A stretch of 64,000 nucleotides of DNA from Paramacrobiotus metropolitanus. Taxonomy: Eukaryota; Tardigrada; Eutardigrada; Parachela; Macrobiotidae. The stretch lies in assembly GCF_019649055.1 (NCBI RefSeq), contig NW_026570288.1:496001-560000 (forward strand), in the 5' to 3' direction. Position 1 is the stretch's first letter. Each line of letters starts with the position of its first letter. The notes beneath the pieces were generated by a model. The model was not told where the DNA came from, did not search any database, and saw only the letters and a program-made list of their open reading frames with translations. Positions 21,817 through 34,615 of the stretch are shown in pieces. Both the position numbers and the translations under genes were made by a program.

Positions 21817-22135
21817 GTAGAATATTTAATTTATATGAAACATAATCCTACCTATTTGTTCCGATCGCTTTCGAAACGCTGGGCCCGTGAGGACCGTCGG
21901 CGATCACAATCATCAAAGAGCAGGGCAAAAAAGAATGCACACCGGAGAAACAAGCTCGCACGAATTTCTGCGGCAGCGTTTGTCCATGGAAATTCAACGA
22001 GGAAATGCGGCGTCAGTGCTGGGGACGATGGAAGGGCGGATAAGCCGAACGAAATTTTTCTGTTAATATCTTAGCGTGTTTTTTTTTAATTTGTGTATTG
22101 CGAGTTTGATTTGACCAATAAAGTTACAGTATCCT
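21817..22135 (+). mobile_element. LINE 3' end fused to truncated filamin exon
   Basis: Plus-strand remnant of a LINE C-terminus: YLFVPIAFETLGP, a stop, then GPSAITIIKE and, after frameshifts, the HEFLRQRLSMEIQRGN motif seen in the other LINEs of this window. It ends with a short 3' UTR containing CCAATAAAG. It begins exactly where filamin exon A is lost, so the insertion or a breakpoint there removed the upstream filamin exons. Confidence 0.75.
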
Positions 22136-22850
22136 GATCGGAGTGTTCCCTAAGGTAATGTGCAAAGCTTCAGCTTTCAAAGGTGTGATGATGTTACTGT
22201 GCACTGTGACTTGCTTTCGACTTGCACTAAACATCGTGGTGTTCGCGTTGACCACAGATGGCACAACAGTGTTGGCTACCATATCCACAGAACCGACCCG
22301 CGGCTGTGCAGTGACCTTTGTTCCATAGGTGGCACACTTCGTCATCTTTGGCTCCCCCGCTACCTGCGGGGAGGCTGAGAACCAACTGACCTACCCACGA
22401 TGAGCGACGATTGCTGGTACTACTTTGCAATAGCGGACATTCAGGCCTGATGTGTCCGAATTTCCAGCAGTTATAACACTGGACCTCAGTATTTCTGCCT
22501 ACACCGCCTGTGTGATGACCAGCGTCATGCCCAAGTGGTTGCATCAAATACTTGGTATAAGCGTCGTCATTTCTGCGCTACCACTGCATGACATCATTTG
22601 GATTTCGTCAAACGACTAAACGGAACTGTCGGTCATAATCAAGCCACTGGTCAACAGCAGTTCCTTTCCCCGCTTATATCTGCGCGACGTGATCTATGTA
22701 GTTCATCATAGGTAGGTCCACCTCCTGGTATATGGCACACCGATATATTTTTAGCACGGCAAACGCCCTCATCCATGGACTGAAGTCTCGAATCTGCGCA
22801 CTTTTGCCAAATGCATTCTTAGTGTCGACTACGCTTGAGGGGGACATTTG
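22136..22850 (-). pseudogene. Retrotransposon gag-like remnant with CCHC zinc knuckle
   Basis: Minus strand. From about 22830 downward the frames give FSPWMRAFAVLKIY, then VDQWLDYDRQFRLVV, then YTKYLMQPLGHDAG, with three in-frame stops among them. This is followed by the zinc knuckle CYNCWKFGHIRPEC (C-x2-C-x4-H-x4-C). Layout and motifs resemble capsid/nucleocapsid proteins of retrotransposons, possibly DIRS-like, though the clade is a guess. A frameshift near 22370 breaks the tail in this copy; copy 2 (38586-39008) is open there. No protease or polymerase is found next to it. Confidence 0.6.
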
Positions 22851-23231
22851 TTTAGCAGTTAATCAAGAAGGTTTACGAATTACCTTTTGCGAATAAAGCT
22901 ATGAAGAAAGTCCTTGACCGAGCTACTGCCACTATTCAGCGAAGAGAAATGCTAGGAAACGTAGTGACCTTTCTGTTGCACAGAAACTCAGCTGAATATG
23001 TACTACACGGGGGTAATTCCACCTCTCTTGTCAGACCAGTTCCGCCTCAGCCTCCTTTGGGTGAGTGACCGGATTGACTACCACAGAATTCGTGGGAATT
23101 TTTTATTATTTTCACCGAATATCATCCAGAAATTATAGCGACAAAAACCAAATTTTTAGAAAATCTTCGGATTTCATAACTTTGATCACGATTACAGGAA
23201 ACGCGGAGGCGATAGTCGAGACTGTTTTTTA
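22851..23231. other. Unassigned region between gag remnant and DNA transposon
   Basis: No domain seen in any frame. It may be further degraded retrotransposon sequence, but I have no motif to support that. Confidence 0.4.
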
Positions 23232-24855
23232 AACGTTACCGACCAAGTCGTCGCATAAAATCTCGTCGCGGGACACTTTTTCGGCCATTTTAGGTCGCGG
23301 GGACAGTTCATTTAAGGACTTGTCGTCGCTAGACTTTTCGTCTTGAGACATCTGGCAATCAGACATGTGGTTACACGGACAACTCGAGTTCAGACATTTC
23401 GTCGTCAGGACAATTGGATTCGCAATTTTTTTAATTGAAAATTTTTAATTTTAGCTTGAATATGCCGCCGTTTCACTCAAAATTTATCTCATTTAGACAA
23501 GCCCAGCATATGGAATAACTCCTTATTTTTAAAAATTTCGAAAACATTATATTATTTCGATTATTAGTACTAGTAGATATTGAGCAAACTTACCCAGTTA
23601 TTCAATTAGGTACTTGCGTGTAAAACATGCAGTAAAATCTAAAAACTGCTCTGTGTTATACAGAAACACTATTACAAATACTGTATGTTAAGATTCAATA
23701 TTTTTGTGGTTTCTGCAGTTAAAATATTAGAAAATTGTGCATTATGGCAAACCAGCAACAATTATATTATAATAATTGTGTGTATTTGAAGTTTGTGCAC
23801 GATTAACAGAGAGGAAAGCAAGAGAGACTTGATTGCCATTATTAATTTAGGTTGGAACATTTAGCAAGGAACAAGCTTCTCTGCACACTGTACAGTCTAT
23901 CATTATTCATACGTGTGCACAGCAGACATCGTTAAACGCAGAATCACTTTCTCACTTCAAGACAGTGATAAAGGGTGTCCCAGTTTCCATCACGCAGTAC
24001 ATTTTGACCACTACAGAAACTGCATGAATAAAATAGTTTCTGGGCTACACTGACACAGATCGCACGTAAATGTCAGTGATTTTCAATTGTCTCCGTGTTT
24101 GAAGGATGACAATACTTTTCCCCTTCTGCCTTCTGGTTGTAATGCCAGAGAAGTCATGATCTGTTCCTTTAAAAATCAGTTTTTCAGTGGCAAAACCAAA
24201 GTTTCAGAATCAGCCGCTCGTAAACAAATATTTCCTCAATTTTTCAGCTAAAGGTTACAGTTCCAGGTTGACCGCCTTGCCAACATCGTCAACGACTATA
24301 ACAACCAGGAAAAGGTCGGATTCTTGCGAAACACTGCGGCAGACCTGGAATTGAGTGTGTGAGCGGTCAGTTACGCATATTTTCATTAGCATAAGCAAGA
24401 TGTTTTTGTTTGCTAAATCTTGAATGTGTCGAACTGTGGTGTGGTTAATTAAACTTTTGCATGCCTTAGTTTTTGTAATTTTGAGCAATAACGATCGCGG
24501 TTGGTTAAACTCCTTCCACGATTTTTATTAACTGTATCTACTTCGGTTTTGTTTTTATATTTTATTAAGACTTTCTTCTTGGCGGTTCTGATTTGTCATT
24601 AACTTCGGCTTGAAAATAACAAAATTTCACACAACGAAAAGTCCATCAACGAAAAGTCCGTGCGCCGAAATGTCCTAGCCTGGCAACGAGTAGTTTGCTA
24701 CCAATTGTCGCGTTAACGAAACATCCGAAAACGAAATGTCCGTAAAACGGAACGTCCACATACGAGTTGTCCCACGACCAGAAGTCCTCTAAACGAAGTG
24801 TCGCCGACGAAATGTCCCGCGACGAACTGTCTCGCGACGACTTGTCACGTAGCCG
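23232..24855. mobile_element. Non-coding DNA transposon with repeat-array ends
   Basis: The left end (about 23245-23425) is an array of degenerate GGACA...CGTCG units. The right end (about 24631-24850) is the same kind of array in reverse orientation (CGACGAA...TGTCC). The 1.2 kb between them is AT-rich and non-coding as far as I can see. Inverted arrays at both ends suggest a non-autonomous DNA transposon with subterminal repeats. I could not define exact ends or a target duplication. Confidence 0.5.
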
Positions 24856-24899
24856 TTTTTTAAAACCCAAAAGAAAATGGCTATTCCCACCACCCTGGC

Positions 24900-26478
24900 A
24901 CCTCCTTCGGCTATTCTGACCACTTTCCCCCCGTGATCAGAGGAGATATCCGACCTTAATTGTGCCACGAAGTTCTTAGGCTTATCTGCATAGCACTTAT
25001 TCACATCGGTAAATATTAGCGGCTTTACCTTTACGTTTCTAATGGTAATGGATAAATGTAATGATGCTCAAATTTCTAAAAAAAGATTTCTGTAACAACC
25101 AGTATTTTATGAATAATATACGTAAGAGGTGGGAATGGGAGTAAGAGATAGTGGGAACATATGTAAATAAAGGGTGGTGGTGCCGAAAGGAGATGTAAAA
25201 AGGTTTATTTGATAATAAAGACTTGACAGTTGACACGACGGGTCTGCGCTTCCGTGTTACATCTGAAATTGTGGGAGCAGTAATTCAGTTCTGTTGTGCG
25301 TTTTAACACGGAAGTCCATGTTGTGAAAGGTCATTTTTATTTACACATGCGGTTTCAGTTAGTAAGAAAGAAGCTCTTCAGAAGCTTATTAGAAAAGAAA
25401 ATCTCAAAACTGTTAAAATTACAGCGTCCGTAATTGGGATAGCCCAGAGGTGCTTATTCCTCTTCCTACAACTTTGTATAACAAGACTGCTTTTTACATA
25501 GTATTTTATCACATTTCTGTTTGCAGTGTCATTTCGTTCTAAGGTAAGTGTTTTAATGTCGAGAGTAAAGCAGTCTTTTGGCTTTTAGCGTCGCTTTCTA
25601 ATAACGCAGAGCTGGTTTTTTGATGTAGTAAATCAGGAAAAATTCTAGCACACCATTGGATCGTAAATACGAAAATACGTACAGTACGTAACGGTTTGCA
25701 CGCCATTTCATTGGAAGAAGCGCCAGTAGACGTAACACTGAGTTCAAACCATAGAAACTATAATATCACTGTTATGCCTACGAGCCGAAGTACGTATGCA
25801 TCATACAACTATGTATTTTGAGTTGTTGGTTAAAATACTCACAAGTCAGTATTACTGATAAAAACTTGATCAATGTCGCTACGCGACTGCAGCGCCCCAA
25901 TGCCACGTTGCAGGAACAAAGTGAATTTCTTATTACAACCAGTATTGGGTTCGGTTTCGACCGCCTGGCGTAACTGAATTCAAAAAGAGCCACTGGTGGC
26001 AGATTAAGTAAAATAATTTCTACAAAGAAATGGTAAGAAGAAAGTAGCGGCAATATCCAAAAAGTGGTGCGGGGGCAGTCAAAGGCGGTGTTCGTTCTAG
26101 TTTTATAAAAGGGAGGTGACAATAGCCGAAAGGGGGCGCAGGGGGTGACAATAGTCACACCCAATTTCAATTACTTACCTATTTCATCACGATCACGGTT
26201 TCCTTTCGAAAACTTTTAAAATTTTGATAACTATGTGATAACGTACGTTGGTTTTGGTTTTATGCAGCGGCCCCAAGGCGATCGCCTCTCGCCTTTTTCC
26301 GCAACAGTATCGACTAAGCGACTTATTGTAATCGCAGTCTAGTACCTATTCCTTTCTACCTTTGCATGTGCCAGTGATTCGCGTTTTCTTTTGGACTCCG
26401 CTTAACTTCCATGTTTTCGCATACCTGATAAACTTTAACCTTTTTTATGTTATCACTTCTTGTGGTTACACATATTGC
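24900..26478. other. Unique spacer between the two 15-kb copies
   Basis: No recognisable gene; ORFs are short and lack known domains. It is the only part of the first 44 kb, besides the D1-D2 block and the first LINE, that is not repeated in the window. It directly precedes copy 2 at 26479. Confidence 0.5.
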
Positions 26479-26820
26479 CTCGTTGCAAGGACAAAACATT
26501 TCCATTATTACAAGACGCACAAAAGAACATCAGAAAACAAAAAAAAAACACCCAAAATGCCAAGGAACAGAAGAAAATATCCCTAAAAAGGATAAGGGAC
26601 CTAGAAACCAGACCGAAAACAAGGGATCGGTAAAAAATAATTCCTGGAAAACGTCGGGCAATAAAATCGTCGAAAAGCGAAATGCCGGTCAGTACTCTGT
26701 CGGTCAGCAGTTTGTGTTATTCACATGTTAGCAGGTAGCAGTATACCGGTCAGCAAATTGTTTGGAAGGAAAACGGAGGTTAAAGATTTGACGTGCTCCC
26801 CAAGTTTACAAGGTCATTCT

Positions 26821-29800
26821 TCAGTACTGATGGAGAAGATTTTTTTCAGAGCGGCTGTCCAAGTACCACATCAATGCAAACAAAGTTAAGTTTCGCAGGG
26901 AATGGCATGGTACCTGAGCTAACGGGTCATCCATTTTGCCAGTGAATCGTGCATCTCCTGCTTGCCACTGCGTCAGTAATTGTATCAAGATCCTTTTTGG
27001 TACAGGATGAGCGTCTAGTTGGCTTTGCAACGTTCGAATGCCTTCGTCGGTCATCGGTTGACAATTATTTTCCAGAAACTGCCTTGCAGATTGCATTTGC
27101 TCGTTTTGATTTGTGTTGATGACACACTTGCTTAAAAAAATGTTAGTACGTAAGTCCAGATATTGCGGTGTCCAAAACCTGCGGTAATAAGGCCCAACAA
27201 AGCTGGAGCGGGAAGAGTGCCAGCCACTACCCGATAGTATAATTGTTTTGTAAATCGGTTAATATTTTCGTCAAAAGCTAAAGCCAGCTGGTCATTCCCA
27301 TATTTCTGCAGATTAAATTCCATCCGCAAACCAGCGGGAGCGGTTGTTAAAATGATGCGCCAGAATTTACACACTTTACGACAATTCAGTTCGTCCTGAA
27401 ATTCCAGAAAGGAAAATATCCGATGGAAGACTTCCACTGGAATACAAGTATTTATACACGGTTGATGCTGATACAGTGTTGTGGATATGGTAGCCTAATA
27501 AAAATAAAAGATAAAACGATCATTTCATCCGATCGATTTTTTACTGAAGTATGGTAGGACACTGGGCATATACAGCGCTGCCGGGCCAAGCAGGGCCAAG
27601 CTGCGACACCAATCAGAGCTGCTTGTAGGAAGTCGAACTGTTGGCCAGCAAACTCTCGGTCAGCAGGTTTATTGATCAGCAATATATCAGTCATTAAACT
27701 GTCGGGAAGCAAAATGAAGGTCATGGGTCAGGTCAAGCAAAATGGACATGCTACGGGCAGAGACGGGTATACATAAGCCCCTTAAAAATGACCGCCACCC
27801 CATCTCCTTAATCACTCCCTGACCCTTGCTGATATAAATAAAGATAAAAAGATTTGTTGCTAATGAACCCGGCAGTGACCTGACATGTGAGTTACCCGAG
27901 GAAAGCTTTGAAAACAACCGAAAGGGCATAGAAAATACGTCCATTTCATTTTACGCAACTATGTACTGCGTCCTAACTTGGCCCGGCAGGGCTATAGTCT
28001 GTAGCGCAGGCCATTTATGATTTAGTAAACAAGTACTATCAGTTTTTGTAGTATGCGCGCATTTCTACATATCCGATTCTACCTCGTAAATACCCGAAAT
28101 GCCCGATTCCGATAGTATTTTGATTACTAAAATGTGACTTCTTACCAGAAAGGATTTGAAAGCAATGGGCTTGTCGCGTTCTCTTTCTAAATACCTCTTC
28201 CCATTACGCAGTTCATAGGTTGTTGTCCGTTTAGCCATTATCCGAAATACTTCGACCTTATAAAACAAAATTTAAAGCGTCTGCAGTGTGCATCGGCATC
28301 GTATTTTAAAGCTAACGTCAGAATTATATAGCACGTGCGACGTGAAATTTGGCCGACCAATGTTTCGTGCCGCAATGGGTGTACTGATTCAAATACAATG
28401 GGTGGATGCTTCTGCGATCTCGTTTTTGATTTTTGCGTTACTTACCGTAGTACAAATGACTTATTGTGCTTGAATTGTTACAGACTATAGCTGCCCATAA
28501 TTGTGGCAACTTATCTTGAACGTGTGTCTACAATCTCATGCAGACTACGCCTGATTGTTGTAGGCGTTAAGCCCATTAAACAAACAATCAAACCAAAGTT
28601 ACCAAACCACGTTTACCCTGCCTTGCGTTTACCCAGCGTAGCTGTACCTTAGTACAGCTACGTTTTTTGGTAGATAGGTATACTTCATGGTTCAAGCTGT
28701 TCAGCAAACTGGTCACCGTTTATTATATCGACAGCACCGTAGTACCATAGAGGCTGGTTACGGATAGAACCGAACATGGAAGCTGAACATGGTGCATGCG
28801 GTTTGATCACTGTTTATGCATTGTTATTTGCGGTTCTTATAAGTTTCTTAGGCTTGTTAGCTTAATTAAGGGATTTGGCCCGGTACATACCACCAAATTC
28901 GTGCACATTCACGGGAGCTTTTCGCTGTCGCGCATTCCCAAATGCTGTTTTGCATTGCTTTATGACATTGTTTAGCCAGATGATTTGTGTACATGGGCGT
29001 AAAAACCGTTTGTGCACGTAACAGGTTCGTGAGTTATGGCTGCAAGAAAATATTCCAAAATTTTTAAATGCATCGAGGTGTACCAAAAGTTACGTTATAA
29101 ACCGATCTTTCAGTTTTGCACGCTGCAGCGGTGAAATTATATCTCGATTGCATCCAGGCGTGTTTTGCCAGCTTCCTCCTTTCCGCTTGCTCGGCTGCAG
29201 CACCAACGTTAGCATAGGTGCGCTCAGTATACGAAGATGTATCAACGCACGTCACATCCACTGCTAGCGGTTTTCCTCGTTCCCACAGTTCGAAAGTTAC
29301 GGCCCATGGAGTGACCGGACTAAACACCTAGTGCACAAGGTCGGGAACGGTATGGCCACTGCTACGAAGCAAAGAAGAAAGTTGGCGAGACGATCTTTGC
29401 TTGGAAACTTAATAAATTGTGGACATTTTTTGTTGATTCTGTTTCTTCTGATTTGTTCGATATTCGTACTATTGGTGCTTTTAAGCAAGCTTTGAACCGT
29501 GTCGATTTTGTTTAAGGAATCTTTTCTGTCTATCTGCACTCGTACTTTTCGAATTTGCTATTTGGCCAGGTTTAAAACCCCAGCTAGAATGTCACCCTAG
29601 CCGGAAATGGGCTACCTGCTCCACGATGAATAATAATAAAATAATAATAATACAGGCCAGAAACGGGCGAAAGAGTTTTTTAGACAGTGGTTATCTATCC
29701 AAATGCAACGGGGAAACGCGATATGTGTTATGGGTACAATCCCCGAGCAGGATAGCATTGCAGAAGTGTTTTCGTTATAAATCTTGCCTTTTTAGTACTC

Positions 29801-31287
29801 AGTTTGTACTTACATGACGATACTTATTAAAGACAGATAGGGTAGCCCCATTGTTAAAACAAATTTTGCTCGTAAACGCAAATACAGAAGAATTTTAAGA
29901 TGAATTTAAAAATTTTTAAATTCATTTCAAAATTTGAAAAAAAATTGTGCAGCTCTGGTTCGGTGTAACAACGATCTTTATATTAACATGCATTTACGTA
30001 CCAAATCTGAAGATCGGTTTATAATGAAACTTTTGGTACACCAATCACTACACCTGAATGCATTTAAACGTTTGCTTCCCCACCGTATGACGTGAAATTA
30101 ACGATTATTAGAATTACAATTGACCGCAGAAACATGCTCAGTGAAATCAATATAACGTTATCTATCCAGTAATAGCCACACAATTAAGGCCAGATTTCCA
30201 GCGGTTATTGATTTTGGGGCTTTTAGCTAATTGTAAAAAATTAAGTCTCCTCTATCAGAATATGTCATTATCATTCAAGAAAAAAATTTGCTGAGTTTAA
30301 AAAACAACCGCTGGAATCTCGCCTTAATAGCCACACAACTAAGTCCAGTTTTCAAACCAAATTTGTCATAGAAAGACCACCAAAGAAGTTCAAAATCCAA
30401 GTATTTACATTGTAGTTACCCTACCTGTACGTAGTTTAAGTTATCCTACGTAGCAGGGACGGGCCCGGACGGCAAATTTTAGTTATCCTAGTAATCCTAC
30501 GTAGCAGGGACTGATGCGTTAAGCCATTTTCAATTTTACTCGTGTCTCCACGTTATCATATGTTAAAGTTTTTTACTGGACGGAAAAAACTAAATGCGGA
30601 AAGGGAAATGCATTGATGCGTCTTGCAATTAAGCACATCCCATGGTCCCAACGTCCCATGGTCTTGCATGAACGACCTTTTACGCTATTAATGTACTCTT
30701 ACCAATCCCCAAAAGTTCCACCGACGTGATTCATCCCCTTGTGCAATATAGAGAAGCTTTCTGCTTTCAACCTTAACGAATATTGTGTTGAAACTGTGCC
30801 CATGCTCACGATTCCACCACCAGAAGTCTTGCTTGCTGCGCGCCTTGGCAAGAACTGCAGTTATCCAACTCAGCGGCATACTAAGTCGCTTGTAACTGTT
30901 TAGCTCGAAAGATGGTCGTTCTCCAGAAGGCATGATCCACATGCGTCTTGCCACTTCCTTCACGATTTTGCCTTGTCTTTGAGCCTCGACAACAGCGAAA
31001 GTATGATACGATCCCGCGATAACGGTGGCCGGGTACCAGCGAAATGCCTCGCTGTTTGAGCCCCGCCACAAAATTTGTACCGTGTCGCCCGGGGCGAAAA
31101 GGTAATGAGAAATTCTCCCAAAGCATCGATGAAAAGGGATTAGCTCAGTATGGTGGCCGGGATATCCAAAATCAATGAAACAACCTCTCGCTACGTCCAC
31201 ATCAACTATCAGGCCGTGACGGAATGATCCATCGTCATCCTGTACGTCCACGGCGCCATAACACCATACAAGATCGTTTTCGAACAT
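26821..31287 (-). pseudogene. Tudor-like/F-box protein gene, copy 2, frameshifted
   Basis: Exon 1 31287-30703 (intact, 195 codons), exon 2 28256-28146, exon 3 from 27494. It carries the same 233-bp deletion in exon 3 as copy 1. An extra one-base loss in a T run near 27245 shifts the frame a few codons earlier (after NINRFTK). Exon 1 differs little or not at all from copy 1 at the protein level. It makes no full-length product. Confidence 0.8.
29123..29868. mobile_element. LINE insertion with inverted 5' part (copy 2)
   Basis: Duplicate of 12567-13312, with the same opposed fragments and the same flanking TTTTGCWCG sites. It was carried along by the segmental duplication rather than inserted separately. 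Confidence 0.75.
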
Positions 31288-31776
31288 ATTATTATAGTCC
31301 TCCTTCCTAAGTGGCTATATGCAGTTAATGTTTACTGATGAAGTTAATTCAGGGCACAAGGAAACTGCAGATAGAGCGGCATGTTGCTCATTTAATACTA
31401 TTAACTCAGACTAACCATAAGGCACATAACTCAGCATAAGCAGTAAGCACTACAGTACTAGCTAAAAAGCAAAAGAGCAAAGAAATACAGTAGATAAATT
31501 AATTATTAACGGCGAAGCAGTAAAACTGCAATGGAATGGCTGGTACTTGGTAGGAATGCAATAATCAATACTTCTGTATGTTAGTCTGTTATGTCAGTCA
31601 ACGTAGCTATGTCTTGGTACGTACTAGGCATGTCATCTGGTTGATCGACGGAGGCTGATCTGAACCACGCGGGCGCGCCGCAGCAATCCTTTAGGGAAAG
31701 CATAAAAATTCATGCCGACGTAGCATCTATGAACATGTGTGCGCTTTGGTACTCCCATGTTCTACCAGATGGGCCT

Positions 31777-32032
31777 CAAAGCGCTCAATTTGCCAATAAC
31801 GAAATACGCTGCGTGGGTATCCTGAAGAAACGATTTGGTATCAGTGGGCAGGCATTTGACCTGACGCAGACGGTCACTCTGATTGGAGCCAATGGACCAC
31901 TGATACAAAGTGGGCTGCAGTTGCGTATTACGAAGAAAACCGTGCCAGCAAGAAACTTTTTTTTATTTTTCAGATGCCATCGCACAGCACGATAGAGCGG
32001 ACGTTCCCGGTGCCAAAGTCAGCTTCCCGTGA
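31777..32032 (+). pseudogene. DOMON-like gene fragment D5
   Basis: Duplicate of D3: exon 3 remnant to 31909 and exon 4 at 31974-32032, with the same altered donor (GTGGGC). No 5' exons. Confidence 0.8.
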
Positions 32033-32604
32033 TCTGCCATTCCGGCAAATGGCCTGCATTCCGCTTTTATATGTCTGTCAACAACTTTGCAAATAGCATA
32101 AGGAAAAAGATGCAATTTGTACAATGGTTGTAATACAATGTCAATTACCTAATTGCGCACATTTAAATATTAAATTGTCACGCCTTTTAACTGTTTGTCC
32201 AGCGGTTGAATGGAGCTTTGACGGTGCCTCCCAGCAACTCACAAAATGGCTTTTAACGGAAAGATGACCTTATAGATGCCGATCAAGAAGGGCGTTTTAA
32301 TGCGTTGTTGTCATCATATTAGCACATGTGCACATAGTTTCACTCTTGCATAAAGTTGCCAAAAGGTCATGTACTGAATGCGCTGTTTAAAAACACAAAA
32401 TATACAAAATAATTGTTGTCGCGCTACATGTTTTACCGCGCCATAATAATCGCTCTTTTCTTTGGCGCTTCTTGGCTTCATGATCGTATACGCAGACAAC
32501 TGAACCATTCTAAAACGTCTCATGGTTGTACGTAGCATTAAGTGCCAATGCACTTGCTAACGCAATAATAATGATTTCAGTCAAGCATTTTACAATCTCT
32601 TTAT

Positions 32605-33627
32605 GCAAAACCCACGCTTGCCGGGAACGTTTTTTGTGCTTCCGTTTCCATCAACTGTTTCATAAAGCAGTCATACGTTTTGCCACCTGTTTTGTTAATC
32701 TTGACAGCCAATGCGGCGGCTGCCCAAAACACCGGATGTGGGTCATCTTTGAGCAGCGTTAGTCAAACATGTCAGAACAGCGGCACGGTGTGCCACAGTC
32801 TCCAGGCACAGTGCTGGCAAACGGCTTCATGCGAATTCTTAGCCAGCATCGCCACAGCCAGTGATGCGGTGACGGTTGACCTTCTCGCTGTGGCCAATGG
32901 CGATCAACTGCATTTAAATCTTACCGGCAACCGGTGGATCGGAGGATTCTCCATGGTGCGGTCTTCTTCCCATTTTTCACAAACTGCTTTATTCGAGTTA
33001 TGTGCATAAATGTATTACGTAGATTAAGCAGGAAAAGAGTGGATTTATGGAAGGAACGTTAATTTTTTATGGTAAATTATATGATGATCGAAATCAGGTA
33101 AATTGTTGATCGACAGAGTGGAGGCATGGCTAATTCAGCGGTGGTACGTTGCTTCCATGATGTCAACGACACCGTGCAAGCCAAACTGACGTATAACATC
33201 CCCAACGCCCATCTTAATATTGGATGGCAGACTGTTGATGTAAGAATCGTGCGTCGTTAACGGCACGTATCTGTGCAGTGCAACCCGAGAGTGTTGTTTT
33301 TACCCGCTATAGCCTTGTGTTAGTTTTAGGCTTGCCGTTACTTAATTTGGTAATATAGACGCTTTAGTACATCTTATAGCAAGCACCGCTAAATGTCCAA
33401 TCGGCTTCCTACGTGAACAACGAACTCCACTGCGTCGTCAAGCTGCACAAGAAATTCACCATCCAGCGTCAAGCGTTTGACCTTAGTCAGCCGGTGACTT
33501 TAATTGCCGCCACGGGCCGTTACGAAACAGTAAGCGGTGTTGAATGCTGTCCGTGTTTTGCTGTGGCCACGAATCAGGGACCTTGCAGATACCGTTTCCA
33601 TGCATGATCGGGATCCAGCCATATTGA
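32605..33627 (+). pseudogene. DOMON-like gene D6 (copy of D4), start disrupted
   Basis: Exons end at 32955, then 33117-33239, 33380-33529 and 33589-33627. Relative to D4 a single A is missing from the run after the only usable ATG (32605), which puts that ATG out of frame with the signal peptide. Three bases are missing within the DOMON signature, leaving RWIGGFSM. Both changes sit in short runs or repeats and could be sequencing errors; if corrected, the gene would equal D4. Confidence 0.6.
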
Positions 33628-34615
33628 AACAGAAAACCAAGTTTTAATAAATGCATCCGGAAGCAATTCCACTCGACAGCCAGTTAAAGCACATGACCAC
33701 CCGTCTGCGGCTTTTGGCGTGGACAGTGTCTGCTATCTATCTGCTCCGTGTTTTTGCATTTGCTGTCTGCTTACAAATCTACCCGACCCTGTTTTCGCGC
33801 AGCTTATAATGGTGTGACTGTATCTTGACTATATAAAGACGAAGCGCATACGGAAAAGCCTCTTGTATAAAATAATAGTTATCTAATATTTCTGTACTCT
33901 TGCAATGAATTACACACTTTTCAAAGTATCGCATCACTGTCGATTATGCCATAATATTTTGTCTAACAAGGAAAATCGTAGAACAGTGGAAACCAGACAC
34001 TTCTTCGTGAGTATTATCAATGGTTTGGTTCGGGTCTTAATCGTTATGCAATCGTATAAAGAATATCAGTTAAAATACAACTTTTACTCCAGCGGATGGT
34101 ATGCTTTTTATCGGAAAACAGGCTACCAGACACCTGTGTAATTATGAGTTTATATGGTTTTTACGGCATAGGAAGCTTGGCGAAAAAGGTCACCGGATGA
34201 GAAATTGGCAAATTTTACTTGTGATAGAGACGTGTTTAAAAATATACACGAGATGCCGGTTTATGCGTTATCAGCTTTACTGACAATTAGAAATATTTTC
34301 GGGTTTGAACTCTGAACAGCCGGGTACATAGCGCACACCACCGGATAAAAACAAGATTACACCTCCAAACTGCAGGCAAAATCGGGGATTAACTGAATAA
34401 GCAGGAACTTTGCGGAATAATAATTCTAGTCTCTGAACCACAAATCAAGCCAGAGCTCAACAAAAAGATAATAACAGGGAGAAGGGGGCACACATCACAG
34501 TCTATATATAACACACCATCGCGGGGGACAAAAGATCCCTTTGAAAAGCATGGCGCGCGCGTCACAAAACAACATAAAATCTCTCTAGAATCTCTTGCAT
34601 TCTCTTGCATTCGTC

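Larger units (their letters stand above)
9923..24899. repeat. 15-kb segmental duplication, copy 1
   Basis: Starts at the shared CTCGTTGCAAGGACA and ends at CCACCCTGGCAC. It holds a Tudor/F-box pseudogene, DOMON copies D3 and D4, filamin copy F2, a LINE end, a gag remnant and a DNA transposon. Copy 2 is at 26479-41356 in the same orientation. The differences I noticed are mainly single-base changes in homopolymer length, with few substitutions. Confidence 0.9.

Noticed and set aside
22124-22345. Minus-strand 73-codon ORF as a separate gene
   Set aside because: It is the tail of the gag-like remnant shifted by a frame change near 22370; copy 2 shows it joined to the zinc knuckle.
24646-24870. 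ORF of 74 codons in the repeat-array end of the DNA transposon
   Set aside because: It is made of the degenerate 10-12-bp units, not of protein-like sequence.
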